Positions 22,695 through 33,998 of a stretch of 64,000 bases of DNA are shown in pieces (position 1 is the first letter of the stretch; each line of letters starts with the position of its first letter). This stretch comes from Symbiodinium natans (lineage: Eukaryota > Sar > Dinophyceae > Suessiales > Symbiodiniaceae), in contig CAJNDS010002590.1 of NCBI GenBank assembly GCA_905221605.1, forward strand, positions 298,918 through 362,917. The letters run 5' to 3'. The position numbers were made by a program, and so were the translations under genes. The notes under the pieces are model-generated. The model was not told the origin of the DNA. It saw only the letters and a list, made by a program, of their open reading frames with translations, and searched no databases.

Positions 22695-23754
22695 GTAAGT
22701 AGCATTATTGGGGGCCCCTGATGGGGATGTAGGTACACACAAACACACACACACAAACTCCAAACCGTGTAAACCCCAAACCCCCAAACACCCGACCCTT
22801 AAACCCCAAACCCTAAACCAAATCCCTAGCACCCCAGAAGCTAAATCAGCTCCCAATCCCCACCCCTGAACACCAAACAAAAAACAGGACACTCCTTGAT
22901 GCCTTAAGAAGCCTGCGCACATAACTAAACTCCAAACCTGAAACCCTAACCCCAAGAAGCTAAATCGACCCCGGCCGCTCAAAATCTTGAACCCCAGACC
23001 CTGAACCCCAAACCCGAAACCCTAAACCCCAAACCCGAAACCCTAAACCCTAAACCCAAAACCCTAAACCCTCCACCACAAACCCTCAACCCCAAGCCCC
23101 AAACCCTAAACCCTCAACCCCCAACCCCCAAACCCAGACGCCGAGGCAGTCGCAGATCTCCACGCTCGGGCATCTTCGGCACGGGCGTCGGCGGAACCCT
23201 GGGAACAGACGGCAAACCCTAAAACCCTAAACCCTAAAACCCTACACCCTAAACCCTAAACCCTCTTTCCGGGTCTAGGGATACAGGCAAAGGGGCCTTC
23301 GGGTTTAGGGGGCTTAGGGCTTTTTTGGCTTTTTTGGCTTCGTAAAAACTCCGAGAGCCGCAAAAGAGTCCTATGCATCCCCGGGCTGGGGTCTGGGAAT
23401 CCAGGGCTCGGGACTTGGGTAGAGGGTCATAAGGGGTCTGAAGGCCCTAAGTGGGCGAAGCCCTAAACCCTAAAACTGGGCCCTGAAGATTGAGAAGGGC
23501 TTTCCGTTTCAGGGTCCGCAACTGCAACTGGGTATGTAAGACACTCTACCTGCAGCCCGAGACGGACATATGTGGGTTTAGGGTTTAAGCTTCTAACTAA
23601 ACCCAAAACCTTAAACCTTCAAACCCTAAACCCTAAACCTATTTTCTAGGGGCGTTGCAACATAATAGCTTGAACCCGCCAGGCTCCCCAGTAGCGGGGA
23701 ACAAGGAAGACAAGAGGGAACCCTTTATGCCTGCCCAGCCCTTGACAGAGAAGT

Positions 23755-23892
23755 AAGGGGGTTGGGGGGGGTTGGGGGGCGGGGTGGGGGTTGGGGGGGG
23801 GGAGGGAGGGGGGGTTGGGGGGGGGCCGGGTTGGGTGCCTTGGACGCCTAACACGGGTTGGGGGGGGGGGGGGGGGGTTGGGGGGGAGGGGC
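23755..23892. repeat. G-rich tract
   Basis: Runs of G broken by TT, including a run of about 17 G. Strong G-quadruplex-forming composition; the proline-rich minus-strand ORFs across it are artefacts of it. Confidence 0.85.
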
Positions 23893-24033
23893 AAAGGGGA
23901 GAGGGAAAGGCTTCAGCATAAATCCCTACCTAAACCCTAAACCGTGCAAGGGAAGCTACACCTGAAACTTGAAAAAAGGCAAAGGCACCAAAACCCACTG
24001 ACAGGAAAATTGGTGACTGGACTGGCAGGGGGA

Positions 24034-24400
24034 CTAGCCCAGCCCAGCACGCAGTTGACCTATGCAGGACACATGTTCTATGGTTTGGGGCCTGCTCCTG
24101 GATCGTTGTCCTGGCCCGCTTGAGAGCACAGTTGTCCATTGCCTGGTCGTACATTCTGTCGGCATGGGATCGGCCACTGTTCTGTGCAAGGTGGAAGCTT
24201 CGTTCCTGTCACGACGGTTCCGAGCACGTCGTTGCCGTGGCCCGCTCGGCAACCTGCCTGGGGCCCATCGTGGGACTGTGGCACACAGAAGCCTCGACGA
24301 GCTTTAAAGTCTTGGGGCACGGGTGTCTCGTCCAGATTCACAAAAACGACATCTCGTGCAGGACACGCAGCCTCGTTGCGCAGGTACACGCTTCACTCTT
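24034..24400 (-). pseudogene. Possible degraded DDE transposase fragment
   Basis: On the minus strand one frame contains VVFVNLDETPVPQ, which resembles the central hydrophobic-Asp-Glu-Thr strand of mariner/pogo-like DDE transposases, and later GNDVLGTVVTGTKLPP. The frame shifts near 24,180-24,250, where coding-like sequence continues in another minus frame. No start, end or further catalytic motif is visible. Assignment is a guess from one motif. Confidence 0.25.
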
Positions 24401-24469
24401 GTAGTTTGGTGACCTGCGAGGAACTGCTTGCAAGTCGGATGACGCACAGGAAAGCAGGAATCGAAATTG

Positions 24470-24575
24470 GACACCAAAATAAACCGGAACGGAAATGGAA
24501 GCTAGCCAAAAACGGGACCCAAAACCAGACCAAAAACGGGACCCGAAACGGGACCCAAAACAGGACCACAACTTA
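24470..24575. repeat. ACGGGACCCAAAA minisatellite
   Basis: Five or six copies of (A)ACGGGACCCAAAA variants. Confidence 0.8.
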
Positions 24576-24839
24576 CGCCGGATATCAACCTCCTATAAGC
24601 CTTAAACCCCCACCGATAAAACCTCAAAACAAAATCCTTCAACAAAAAACCTCGAATCCTAACAAACCCAAAGCCCCTGAACCCTTAAACCCTTCAACTT
24701 AGGCCCTTAACCCTAAACCCTAAACTCCAAAAGCCCCTACACCCTTAACCCCTACAATCCTTGAACCCTAGCCCTAAACCCTAAACTGGAAACCCCAAAG
24801 CCCCTACACCCCCAACCCTCCAACCCTAAACCCCTATCA

Positions 24840-25170
24840 TCCTCAAATCCTCAAAGCCCTTAAAACCCTTAACACCCTCAAAACCCTTAAAACCCATAAA
24901 ACCCTTAAAACCCGTCAAACTCACAAAGCCCTTAAAACCCTTAAAAACCTCAACAAAAACCCTTAAACCCCCTAAACCCTAAACCCTTCAAACCCTTAAA
25001 ACCCTTGAAACCCTTGAAACCCTTAAAACCCTTGAAACCCTGAAAACCCTTAACGCCCTGAAAACCCTTTAAAACCCTTAAAACCCTAAACCCTTACAGC
25101 CCTCCAAACCCCTAAACAAAACCATAAAACCCTTAAAACCCTTAAAACCCCAAAGCCCTTAAAACCCAAA
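24840..25170. repeat. CCCTTAAAA nine-base variant array
   Basis: The telomere-type field here has a 9-base period (AAAACCCTT) for about 300 bp instead of 7, then returns to CCCTAAA. Confidence 0.85.
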
Positions 25171-26273
25171 AACCCTAAACCCTAAACACTAAACCCTAAA
25201 CCCTAAACCCTAAACCGTAAACCCCTAACCCCTAAACCCTAAACCCTAAACCCCTAACCCTTAAAAACCCCTAAACACTAAACCTAAACCGCTACACCCT
25301 AAACCCTAAACCCTGAACCCAAAACCCTAAACCCAAAACCCTAAACCCTAGCCCTAAACCCTAGCCCTAAACCCTAGCCCTAAACCGTTAAACCAAACCC
25401 TAAACCCCGAAAACCGCCCGAGGCTCGGGCGTCTGCTCCTTCGGCGAGGTCGGATGCCTCAACTCCTGCAGCTCAGCCTGGGGTTCAGGGTGTAGGGTTT
25501 GGGGTTTGGGGTTTAGGGCTAGGGTTTAGGGTTTAGGGTTTAGGGTTTAGGGTTTGGGGTTTGGGGTTTGGGGTTGAGGGTCTAGTCCACGGAGCGGCTG
25601 AGGATGGTTTAGGGCTTTGGGAGTATGGGGAGTTCAGAGCTTCGGGGTCAGGGGGTTGGTTTAGGGTTTAGGGGTTTAGGGTCTAGGGTCTAGGGTTTTG
25701 GGGGCGGTTTTCGGGGTTTAGGGTTTGGTTTAACGGTTTAGGTCTAGGGTCTAGGGTCTAGGGTCTAGGGTCTAGGGTTTAGGGTTTAGGGTTTAGGGTT
25801 TAGGGTTTAAGGTCTAGGGTTGAGTTGAGGGTTTAGGGTTTCTTGGGTTTTGGATTAGGGCTTTGTTTTTTTTTTGGTTTTTGGGGGGGTAGGGGTTTAG
25901 GGCTTAGGGCTTGGGGCTTAGGGCTTCGGGCTTAGGGCTTAGGGTTTAGAGTTGAGGAGATTCAAGTTTATAGGCTTGGGGGTGTAGGTATATAGGGCTC
26001 TTGGGATGCCAAGGGGATTAGAGCATCTGCTGAGCAATCATCTACACCTGACCCAGTTCGATATTCTGTATTCTAAAACAATATCAAACCTGTAAATTCA
26101 TTAAATGTTTAGGCGAAAGGCCCGATTGTTGAGCGAGATTGAAGTAGAATTGCCTCTGAGGAAACCCTAAACCCTAAACCCGAAACCCCAAACCCGAAAC
26201 CCTAAACCCTAAACCCTAACCCCTAGTCAAACCCCAAACCCTAGACCCTAGACCCTAAACCCTAAACCCTAAG

Positions 26274-26401
26274 AAGAAATTATCGTGGCCCCACGAAGGT
26301 CTTAAGGACTGCCGAAAGTTCTGTGTAGGACTTGCTTCCTCTGCATTCTTTGAAGAGCCCCTGGATGTGATCACCACGCACTGGAGCACGTGCGGCATGA
26401 C
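26274..26401 (+). CDS. Putative exon, 3' splice site within CCCTAAG repeat
   Basis: The CCCTAAA array ends CCCTAAG and is followed by KKLSWPHEGLKDCRKFCVGL, then ASSAFFEEPLDVITTHWSTC: 43 open codons with convincing composition. A donor-like ATGAC|GTGACA precedes a TGA and a degenerate TTTAGGG array. This is one of the most protein-like islands in the left half. Product unknown. Confidence 0.5.
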
Positions 26402-26794
26402 GTGACACATGTGTGGGTTTCGGGTTCAGGGTTCAGGGTTTAGGGTTTAAGGTTTAGGGTTTTTAAGGGTTCAGGGTTTAGGGTTTAGGGTTTTTAAGGG
26501 TTCAGGGTTTAGGGTGTAGGGTTTAGGTCGATTGTACTCACTCGGCCTCTCCACCGGCCCTCCATTACGTCAATAGGGAGCTTTGCGGAGTAGTCTGGCT
26601 CAGGAAGCCCAACAAATTCATTCGTGAAGCTCCATTGGGGCTTGTGCGCGAGGGTCATGATTCCCTCAATAACAATCTCGGACCCGAAGGAACGTCCGAG
26701 CTTGGAGCAGGGTCTGGGAGCTACTGTAGAAGCAGTACCAGGAGAGCGTGATACGCAGTGATCACAGGATGCGTTCTTGACCCTTTCTGAGCGG

Positions 26795-26915
26795 TTCTAC
26801 ATGGTCCCTGAACTTAGTAAGGACCCTTAAAAGGGGACCCCTTATGTTCCCCCTTATATACCCCATACGACCCAATGCCCATACTTCAAAGCCCTTAGGG
26901 ACTTGCGGAACACAC
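26795..26915. mobile_element. MITE-like element, family D copy 2
   Basis: Contains CTACATGGTCCCTGAA, CCCCTTATATACCCC and ATGCCCATACTTCAAAGCCC, shared with the copies at 12,960 and 28,939. Non-coding. Confidence 0.4.
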
Positions 26916-27804
26916 CCCAAAACCCTAAGCCCCCAATCCCTCAACCGATAGGGCTTAGGGTTTAGGGTTTAGGGTTTACTAAACCCCAAACCCCGAATCC
27001 CCCAAATCTAAAAAGCAATAAGTCTCCCTCCGAAACCCCTAAACCCTAAAGCCCGAAATCCCTTAAACCCTAGAGCCTAAAGCCCGAAATCCCTTAAACC
27101 CTAGAGCCGGAAATCCCCTAACCCCCCCCCCCCCCCCAAATCTTCAACCGTAAGCCCTCCAAAACCCTACACCTAAGCCCTAAACCCGAAACCCTAAACC
27201 CTAAACCCTAAACCCGAAACCCTAAACCCGAAACCCTACACACCTAAATTTGGCGGCCTCCGAGAAGGGAATACCAGGCCTCGGACGCGAGCTCAGTGGG
27301 GCTTGGGGTTTAGGGTTTAGACTATTATTTGGGTTTGGGGCAATTTGTGGTTTAGGGTTTAGGGTTTAGGGTTTAGGGTTTAGGGTTTAGGGTTTAGGGC
27401 AATTTGGGGTTTGGGGTTTGAGGGTTGGGGTTGTGTGTTGAGGAAGGGCTTTCAAGGTTTAGCGGATTTGAGATGGGAGGGGCTTAGGGATTTGGAGATG
27501 AGATGGGCATCCTTTCGACGGTCATTTGCATTGCCAGGGGCCACTCGGCCTCCGCCTAATGCTAAGCACCCCCCCCTGCTTCCCCCGAAAAAACAAACGT
27601 TCGGTCCAGTCGAAAATTGTTTGAACTAGGGTTGGTTCCCGCCCGAAAGGCAACAAAAAAAAACTACCCAAGAGCCGCCTGCGAATCAACAGGGAACCCC
27701 TCTGGGTGTTAAAGGGGCTTAGAAAGCTGCCTCGCCCCAAAAAAGGGGAACTAGGCCCTAAACAATCAACAAAAATGGGAATAAGGGCCCCAAAGCCTAA
27801 ACCC

Positions 27805-27904
27805 TGAACCCCAAACCCTAAACCCTAAACCCTAAACCCTAAACCCTAAACCCTAAACCCTAAACCCTAAACCCTAAACCCTAAACCCTAAACCCTAAAC
27901 CCTA
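27805..27904. repeat. CCCTAAA array
   Basis: About fourteen units, upstream flank of the exon at 27,918. Confidence 0.95.
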
Positions 27905-27917
27905 CTCTGGGTCATAG

Positions 27918-28406
27918 GAGAATGGGAGAGTTTTTTGAGGGGGTCGAAGGGTCCGAGGCGCCCCTGGCCTCTCAAGTCATTTTGTCCGTTGGTGGGGGTT
28001 GGGTTTAGGGTTTAGGGTTTAGGGTTTAGGGTTTAGGGTTTAGGGTTTAGGGTTTAGGGTTTAGGGTTTAGGGTTTAGGGTTTAGGGTTTAGGGTTTAGG
28101 GTTTATGGGGTTTATAGGGCTTATAGATTTATAGGGTTTGGGGTTCGGGTTTGGAAACCGCAAACCGCCTAAACCCCAAACCCTAAACCCTAAACCCGAA
28201 ACCCGAAACCCTAAACCCTAAACCCCAAACCCTAAACCCTAAACCCTAAACCCCAAACCCCAAACCCCAAACCCCAAACCCTAAACCCTAAACCCTAAAC
28301 CCTAAACCCTAACTTCTGAGTGCCCGGGCATGCCTGCTACGCTGTCCATGAACTCGGTGTTGGTGTCGTCTGAAGGAGGCGGAGCTGCTTTGAGCGTCTC
28401 TAGGGG
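27918..28406 (+). CDS. Two putative exons separated by a telomeric-repeat intron
   Basis: Exon 1 (27,918-28,002) follows GGTCATAG and reads RMGEFFEGVEGSEAPLAS, QVILSVGGGW, ending TGG|GTTTAGGG. Exon 2 (28,321-28,406) follows CTTCTGAG and reads CPGMPATLSMNSVLVSSEGG and onward to a donor-like GG|GTATAGGG. Phases agree (phase 0 at the junction). The 318-bp gap starts with about fifteen TTTAGGG units and ends with about twenty CCCTAAA-type units, so it could fold into one long hairpin. The second island is also open on the minus strand, so its strand is less certain than that of the first. Product unknown. Confidence 0.5.
28003..28320 (+). repeat. Inverted telomeric-repeat block, putative intron
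   Basis: TTTAGGG arm about 28,003-28,148 and CCCTAAA arm about 28,160-28,312 around a short centre. Begins GT and ends AG on the plus strand between two open, phase-compatible islands. Confidence 0.7.
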
Positions 28407-28530
28407 GTATAGGGTTTAGGGTTTAGGGTTTAGGGTTTAGGTTTAGGGTTTAGGGTTTAGGGTTTAGGTTTTAGGGTTTAGGGTTTAGGGTTTAGGGTTT
28501 CGGTTTAGGGTTTAGGGTTTAGGGTTTAGG
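28407..28530. repeat. TTTAGGG array
   Basis: About seventeen units with a few TTTAGG and TTTCGG variants. Confidence 0.95.
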
Positions 28531-28938
28531 GCCGTTTTGGGTTTGGACCCTTAAGCTTGCACCCTTGGGTTTTGGGGGTCCTGTTTTAAGGGTCCCTAAG
28601 GGTATCTACAGGCCATACTAGGAGCAAATGAAGGGGAACGTTTAAACATACAACCCTTAGGGGAACGAGTCTTCATCCTTTTGGTGTTTGCGTTCTAAGG
28701 AAGGCTACATGGCCCCTCAATATGTGCCCTTACGTTTAGGGTTTAGGGTTTAGGGTTTAGGGGGTTCTGAAGTATGGGCCCTTTTGGGGGCTTGTTCTTG
28801 GGCATGGAAGGAGAGTACCCCAACTAAGGGCCGATATTGAAGGCCCTGAAGCGTACGAACCCTCGAGCCCCCTGCCCCCGAGAGCTAGAGGACGCTCGCC
28901 TGGGTCTTCAGCATTGGTTAGGGTTTAGGGTCTTCTTT

Positions 28939-29093
28939 GGGTAGTTGCATGGTCCCGTAGTATGGGCCTTTAAACAGAAAACCCCTTACATACCCCCTAT
29001 ACCCGATTCAGCCCAAGGGCCCATAATTCAGAACCCTTTGAAGAAGGTAAGGGACCGCATTCAGGGCCCATCGAACTACCCTTAGAGGGTCTA
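28939..29093. mobile_element. MITE-like foldback element, family D copy 3
   Basis: GGGTAGTTGCATGGTCCC at the left and GGGCCCATCGAACTACCC at the right are inverted, with GGGCCCATAATTCAGAACCC inside. Best-preserved copy of the family. Non-coding. Confidence 0.65.
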
Positions 29094-30130
29094 GGTCTTC
29101 GGGTGGCTGTGGCTCGGTTATCCGGCTCCTTCCATCCACGCTAAACGAAGACGCTTCAACACCAAAACCTAAACCCTAAACCCCAAACCCTAAACCCTAA
29201 ACAAGAAACCCTAGACTAGGGTAGGGTTGTGGGCTATGAACATTTTCGCTTGACAAGAATGATACGATAGGATTAGAGGGTATTAAACATGTACAAATAG
29301 TTTCCAGTACGCGCGAAAATAGATTCCGGAAGCCCCAAATGCCCGAAATACACCAGCTGTTCAAGCAGCTGGGTTTAAAGTTCAAGGGGGGCGCTGGGTT
29401 GTGGGTATAGGGTGTGGATTTAGGGGTTTGGGCTTAGCAGGCTTTGCAGGGTTTACTCGAACCTCAGGAGAAGCCCCCAACCCAACAAGGGCCCCCTGCA
29501 GTTTCCTGAAGCTTAAGGTTTAATTATGGGGTTTTGGGTGTAGGGTTTAGGGGGTTGTAGGGCTTATCTGGCCTTGTAATGGGGGTTTATCCGGGTTTAT
29601 AGGGCTTATGGAGATTCTAGCGTTCTGGTGCCCTAAACCCTAAACCCTAAACCCTAAACCCTAAACCCTAGACCCTAAACCCCAAGGTCCAGAGACCTAG
29701 GACCTTAGGGTCTTTAGGGCTTGAGGGTTTAGGGAATTTAGGGTCTTTGAGTTTTCAGGGTTTAAGGGTTTAGAGACTTTAGGGGTTCTAGGGTCTTTCA
29801 GCTTTCAGGGCTGGGTACGCAGGGCGTGCGACTGGTCACATGAGAGGGCTCAGTGTGCCATGGCTAACTCCCGAAGGTGACGTTTTGGGGCTTAGCGTGA
29901 GGTTTATTTGGCGGAGATGCTCCAAACTGGACGGCTTAGCCCTTTAACTCCCCAAGAACCTTATATCCAAACATTCAGAAAACTCGCAAAAAACCGTAGG
30001 AAAACTCTAAACAAACCCTGAAAAAAACAAAACACTTGAATTTTTTTAAAACCTTAGCAGGCCTGAAAACCTAAACCCTAAAAACCAAACCCTACAGGCC
30101 TTACAGATCCTAAAGACCCTAACGACGATT

Positions 30131-30275
30131 TGCTTAAGACCCACCCCCCAAAAAAAATGTCATTCCGTTTTGTCCCTATAAGGAGGGGTTTTTGTCTATA
30201 TATATATATATTATTTATTATTATTATTTTTTTTTTTTTGGGGGGGGGGGGTGGTGCTGAAGCAAATAGTAGTAA
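30131..30275. mobile_element. MITE-like element, family A copy 3
   Basis: TTTGCTTAAGACCCACCCCC at the left and GAAGCAAATAGTAGT at the right. The interior has TA/TTA microsatellite and T/G homopolymers, so it has expanded by slippage. Confidence 0.6.
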
Positions 30276-30374
30276 AAACCCTAAACCCTAAACCCTAAAC
30301 CCCAAACCCTAAACCCCAAACCCTAAACCCTTAACCCCAAACCCCAAACCCTAAACCGTCGCCTGTGTCTAAAG

Positions 30375-30419
30375 GCCAGACTGACGATGCCCAGAGCTGG
30401 GTCTGGTGGCCTGGGAGCC
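30375..30419 (+). CDS. Putative short exon
   Basis: A CCCTAAA array is followed by an open island reading SPVSKGQTDDAQSWVWWPGS in one frame (if open from about 30,359), which ends AGCC|GTTAGGG where a long TTTAGGG array starts. Acceptor could be GTCTAAAG. Other frames are also open, so the frame is uncertain. Product unknown. Confidence 0.35.
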
Positions 30420-30490
30420 GTTAGGGTTTAGGGTTTAGGGTTTAGGGTTTAGGGTTTAGGGTTTAGGGTTTAGGGTTTAGGGTTTAAGTT
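30420..30490. repeat. TTTAGGG array
   Basis: About ten perfect units. Confidence 0.95.
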
Positions 30491-32103
30491 TTAGGGTTTA
30501 GAGTTTGGGGTTTGGGGGGTTTAGGGGGGTAGGGGGCTTAGGGTTTAGGGTTTCGGGTCGAGGGGGTTTAGGGGGTTTAGTTTAGGGGGCTTAGGGGTTT
30601 AGGGAAGCTGGGCGGTTCAGGGGTTAATGAAAGGGGTTTAGGGCTGGGTGTTTGGGGGAGTTTAGAGGGTTTAGGGGGGGGTTCGGGCTTTCAGGAGACA
30701 TGGTCTGAGGGGATCGGCTCGGCTTGGGCTTGGATGGCATAGGGCTTTGCGGTGCTGTTGTTCTGGGTTTGGGTATGGCCCTAAGACCCCACAGCACCAG
30801 AGCTTGGGGTTCGGGGTTGAGGAAGTAGGGTGTAGGGAGGGTCTGAGTTTCAGGGCTTAGGGTTTGTTGGTTCGCGAGACAATGGCATCTCCGAGTCCTC
30901 AACTCTCAATACATAGCAAAGAACATTCGTGATTGTACTGTACTGCAGATGCAATAACAGTCATATCGCCAAACGGTAGTCTTCTTCTTCGCAGTGACGA
31001 AGAACCCTAAGCCCTAGACCAGCAACAGCGGCTTTCCCTTCACAAACACTTTCGTAGCCCAGTGCCCACGTTATGAAAAGGCTGCCCTTCTGTTACTGGT
31101 TACCCAAATAAAGAGCAGATCATCCAAAACCTTAAACCCCAAAGCCCCACAACCCCAAAACCCCCCTAGCCCTCAACCCTAAACCCTAAACCCTGCACCC
31201 TAAACCCTAAACCCTAAACCCTAAACCCTAAGAAAGCCGAACAGGGCAACAGGCTTCCACTGGGCTAACAAGGACACTTAGGGTTTGGGGCTTCCGGGCC
31301 TAAGGGTTCAGGGTTTAGGGTAGTCGCGCCTCATATTAAACCCTAAACCCTAAACCCTAAATCCTAAACCCTAAACCCTAAACCCTAAACCCTAACCCTA
31401 AACCCTAAACCCTTAGGGTAGTCGCCCCGGCATGTACTGCGCAACAACAGCCAACTGTACACTCCGTCCGTGGACTGCAGCTGCAGCAGGTGTGCAGCTG
31501 TGAAAAGCGGAAGCACGGGCTATCGTACCCTGTAGCCCCTTTACATCTCTAGGTTTAGGGCTAAGGGCTTGGGATAAGGAGGGTGTTGGGGTTTCTAGGT
31601 GTACGGCTTCAACGGGTTTAGGGTTTACGGGTATGAAGCCCGTCCCGTTAGGGCCCATCGTACGGCCCCTCCTCGACTCTGCACAAGAGAGGGGCCCCAC
31701 GGCGCCAAGGTTTGCACTTTGTGGTGGCTTCTGGTGCACTCCGCTCCCTTCTGAAAATCTTCCGAAACGCCTGTTTGCTTAAGAACCCCCCAAACAATTG
31801 AGAATATTACTCGGGGGGCGGATCTAGAAACCGACTAAGGGAACAGAACATATCCCAAAAAGCCTGCTGACTTCCTTGGGCTATGTTGGTGGGGGCGGGG
31901 CATTTTGGCTCCCTTACCCTACGAGGGGGTCTTGTCTGGTAGGGACCCTATAACACAGGCCCAGTTGGGCTTTTCTAGGGGTTTAGGGTTTAGGGTTGCT
32001 TTTCTAGGGTTTAGGGTTTAGGGTTTAGGGTTTACGGTTTAGGGTTTAGGGTTTAGGGTTTAGGGTCCTGGACCCAGGTGGGGGTTGCAGGAAATGCCTA
32101 CTA

Positions 32104-32256
32104 GTGGAGGTTCATGGTGCTTATAAGTAGAGTGACAGGTAGACAGGGTAATTGTGGTCATAACCTCTTCCTATAAGCAGGGTTCCAAGTAGGGTAGCTA
32201 TGGTTCTAATCTTCGGGCACTTATAACACCATACTTTTAAGTACCCATGAACCTCC
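32104..32256. mobile_element. MITE-like foldback element, family B copy 3
   Basis: GGAGGTTCATGGTGCTTATA at the left, AAGTACCCATGAACCTCC at the right. The interior appears partly duplicated (two GTCATAACC/TCTAATC blocks). Confidence 0.7.
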
Positions 32257-33425
32257 CTAAACGCTAACCCTAAACCCTAAACCCTAAACCCTAAACCCTA
32301 AGCCCTAAACCCTAAACCCTAAACCCTAAACCCTAAACCCTAAATCCCAGCAATTACCGAGAGGAAGGCTCACAGAAGCCCACGTGGAAGTTCATCACGG
32401 CGCTCAGACGCTCCAGCCCGGTCTCCACCTAATCCGACAGCTCGTGGACTCACAACTTCGCCGTTCACCCTAAACCCTAACCCCTAATAAGCCCTAAACC
32501 CTAAACCCCAAGCCCTAAACGGGATTCAGGATTTAGGGTCACGGTTTAGGGCCTAGGGCTTAGGGCTTAGGGTTTAGGGTTCAGGGTTCAGGGTTCAGGG
32601 TTTAGGTTGGCGCCGTGAACACAATTTCTTGCAGGCCCTGCCGAGGCCTTTCCGCAAACTGCAGCCTCGCCACTGGCTGGTCTGGTGGTCGGACTTCCTC
32701 TGACTTCCCCAAAACAAAAAAGAAGCAAGAAGCTACACCCTAAACCCTAAACCCTAAACCCTGAACCCTGAACCCTGAACCCTGAACCCTGAACCCTGAA
32801 CCCTAAACCCAAACTCTAAACCCTAAACCCTAAACCCTAAACAAAACATGCACCCTAAACCCTGAACCCCCCGAAACTACAATATGCTTGCATGGACCCT
32901 GATCAGTGAGAGACCATGGGAGAGGCCAGAGCAATCTAATGGTCCGAGAGCACACGCTGTATGTATTAGGGTTTAGGGTTTAGGGTTTAGGGTTTATAGG
33001 TTCATGGTTTAGGGCCATATGCTTGCATGTCCAAAAGGCGACGACAGTTCGCATTTGGCGATCCCAAAGCGCGAACCCAGAAGTACAAAAGGGACCACGT
33101 TGGAACTCCTTAGTGGCGACATGCTGTATGAGCAACCGGAAAACAAGCCCTAAAATTAAAACACATATGAAAAGCTCACAGGTGACACTGCTTGGTAAGC
33201 GTAAACGATACTCTGCTAGACACTGAATCCTACACACCCTCAACCCTAAACCACCCTAAACCCTGAACCCGACAGCTGAAAAGCTCACAGGGGCAGAATC
33301 CCTAAACCCGAAACCCTAAACCCTGAACCCGAAAACCTCAACCCGAAACCCTAGACCATAAAGCCTAAACCTGAAACCCTAAAACCCTAAACCCGAAACA
33401 GTCCTTCCAGCCGCTCCGATTGCAG

Positions 33426-33463
33426 GTCCAGGCCCGGCGGTCTAGGGACACCATCAGACCTGG
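33426..33463 (+). CDS. Putative 38-bp micro-exon
   Basis: Acceptor-like CTCCGATTGCAG and donor GG|GTTTAGGG bracket an open VQARRSRDTIRPG. CCCTAAA-type repeats precede and a long TTTAGGG array follows. The splice sites are good but the exon is very short. Confidence 0.35.
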
Positions 33464-33625
33464 GTTTAGGGTTTAGGGTTTAGGGTTTGGGGTTTGGGGT
33501 TTGGGGGGGTTTAGGGTTTAGGATTTGGGTTTAGGGTTTAGGGTTTAGGGTTTAGGGTTTAGGGTTTAGGGTTTAGGGTTTAGGGTTTAGGGTTTCGGGT
33601 TTAGGGCTTCGGGTTTAGGGTTTAG
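33464..33625. repeat. TTTAGGG array
   Basis: About twenty units including GGGGTTT variants. Confidence 0.95.
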
Positions 33626-33998
33626 GCCTTTGACTGCGTTGACGGACTATAGGTTAGGGCTTAAGTTTCGGGCTTAGGGTCGATAGGTTTAGGTTTCGGG
33701 TTTAGGGTCTATAGGCTTAGGTTCGGATTAAGCTGTAGTCGCTCCTGCTCTGCACCCTCGCCCGCACCCCCCAAGCCCAGAACCCGCAATCAAGGATTGC
33801 TTTCAAGCCGAGTTTGCTGGCATCAAAACACAAGGCTGGTATAAACACTAAACTCTGTGCCCTAGGCCCCATTCTCTAAACCCTATACCCCTTGGTTCTG
33901 AATAGGGAGTGAGGGAAAAAAGGGGTCCTAATTTCCACACATTCCCCACTGCGAACCAGCCAGAAGAATTATGCCTTGGAGCCTTCCGACCTGGGCTT

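Noticed and set aside
23639-23894. Proline-rich ORFs
   Set aside because: Translation of G/C homopolymer tracts.
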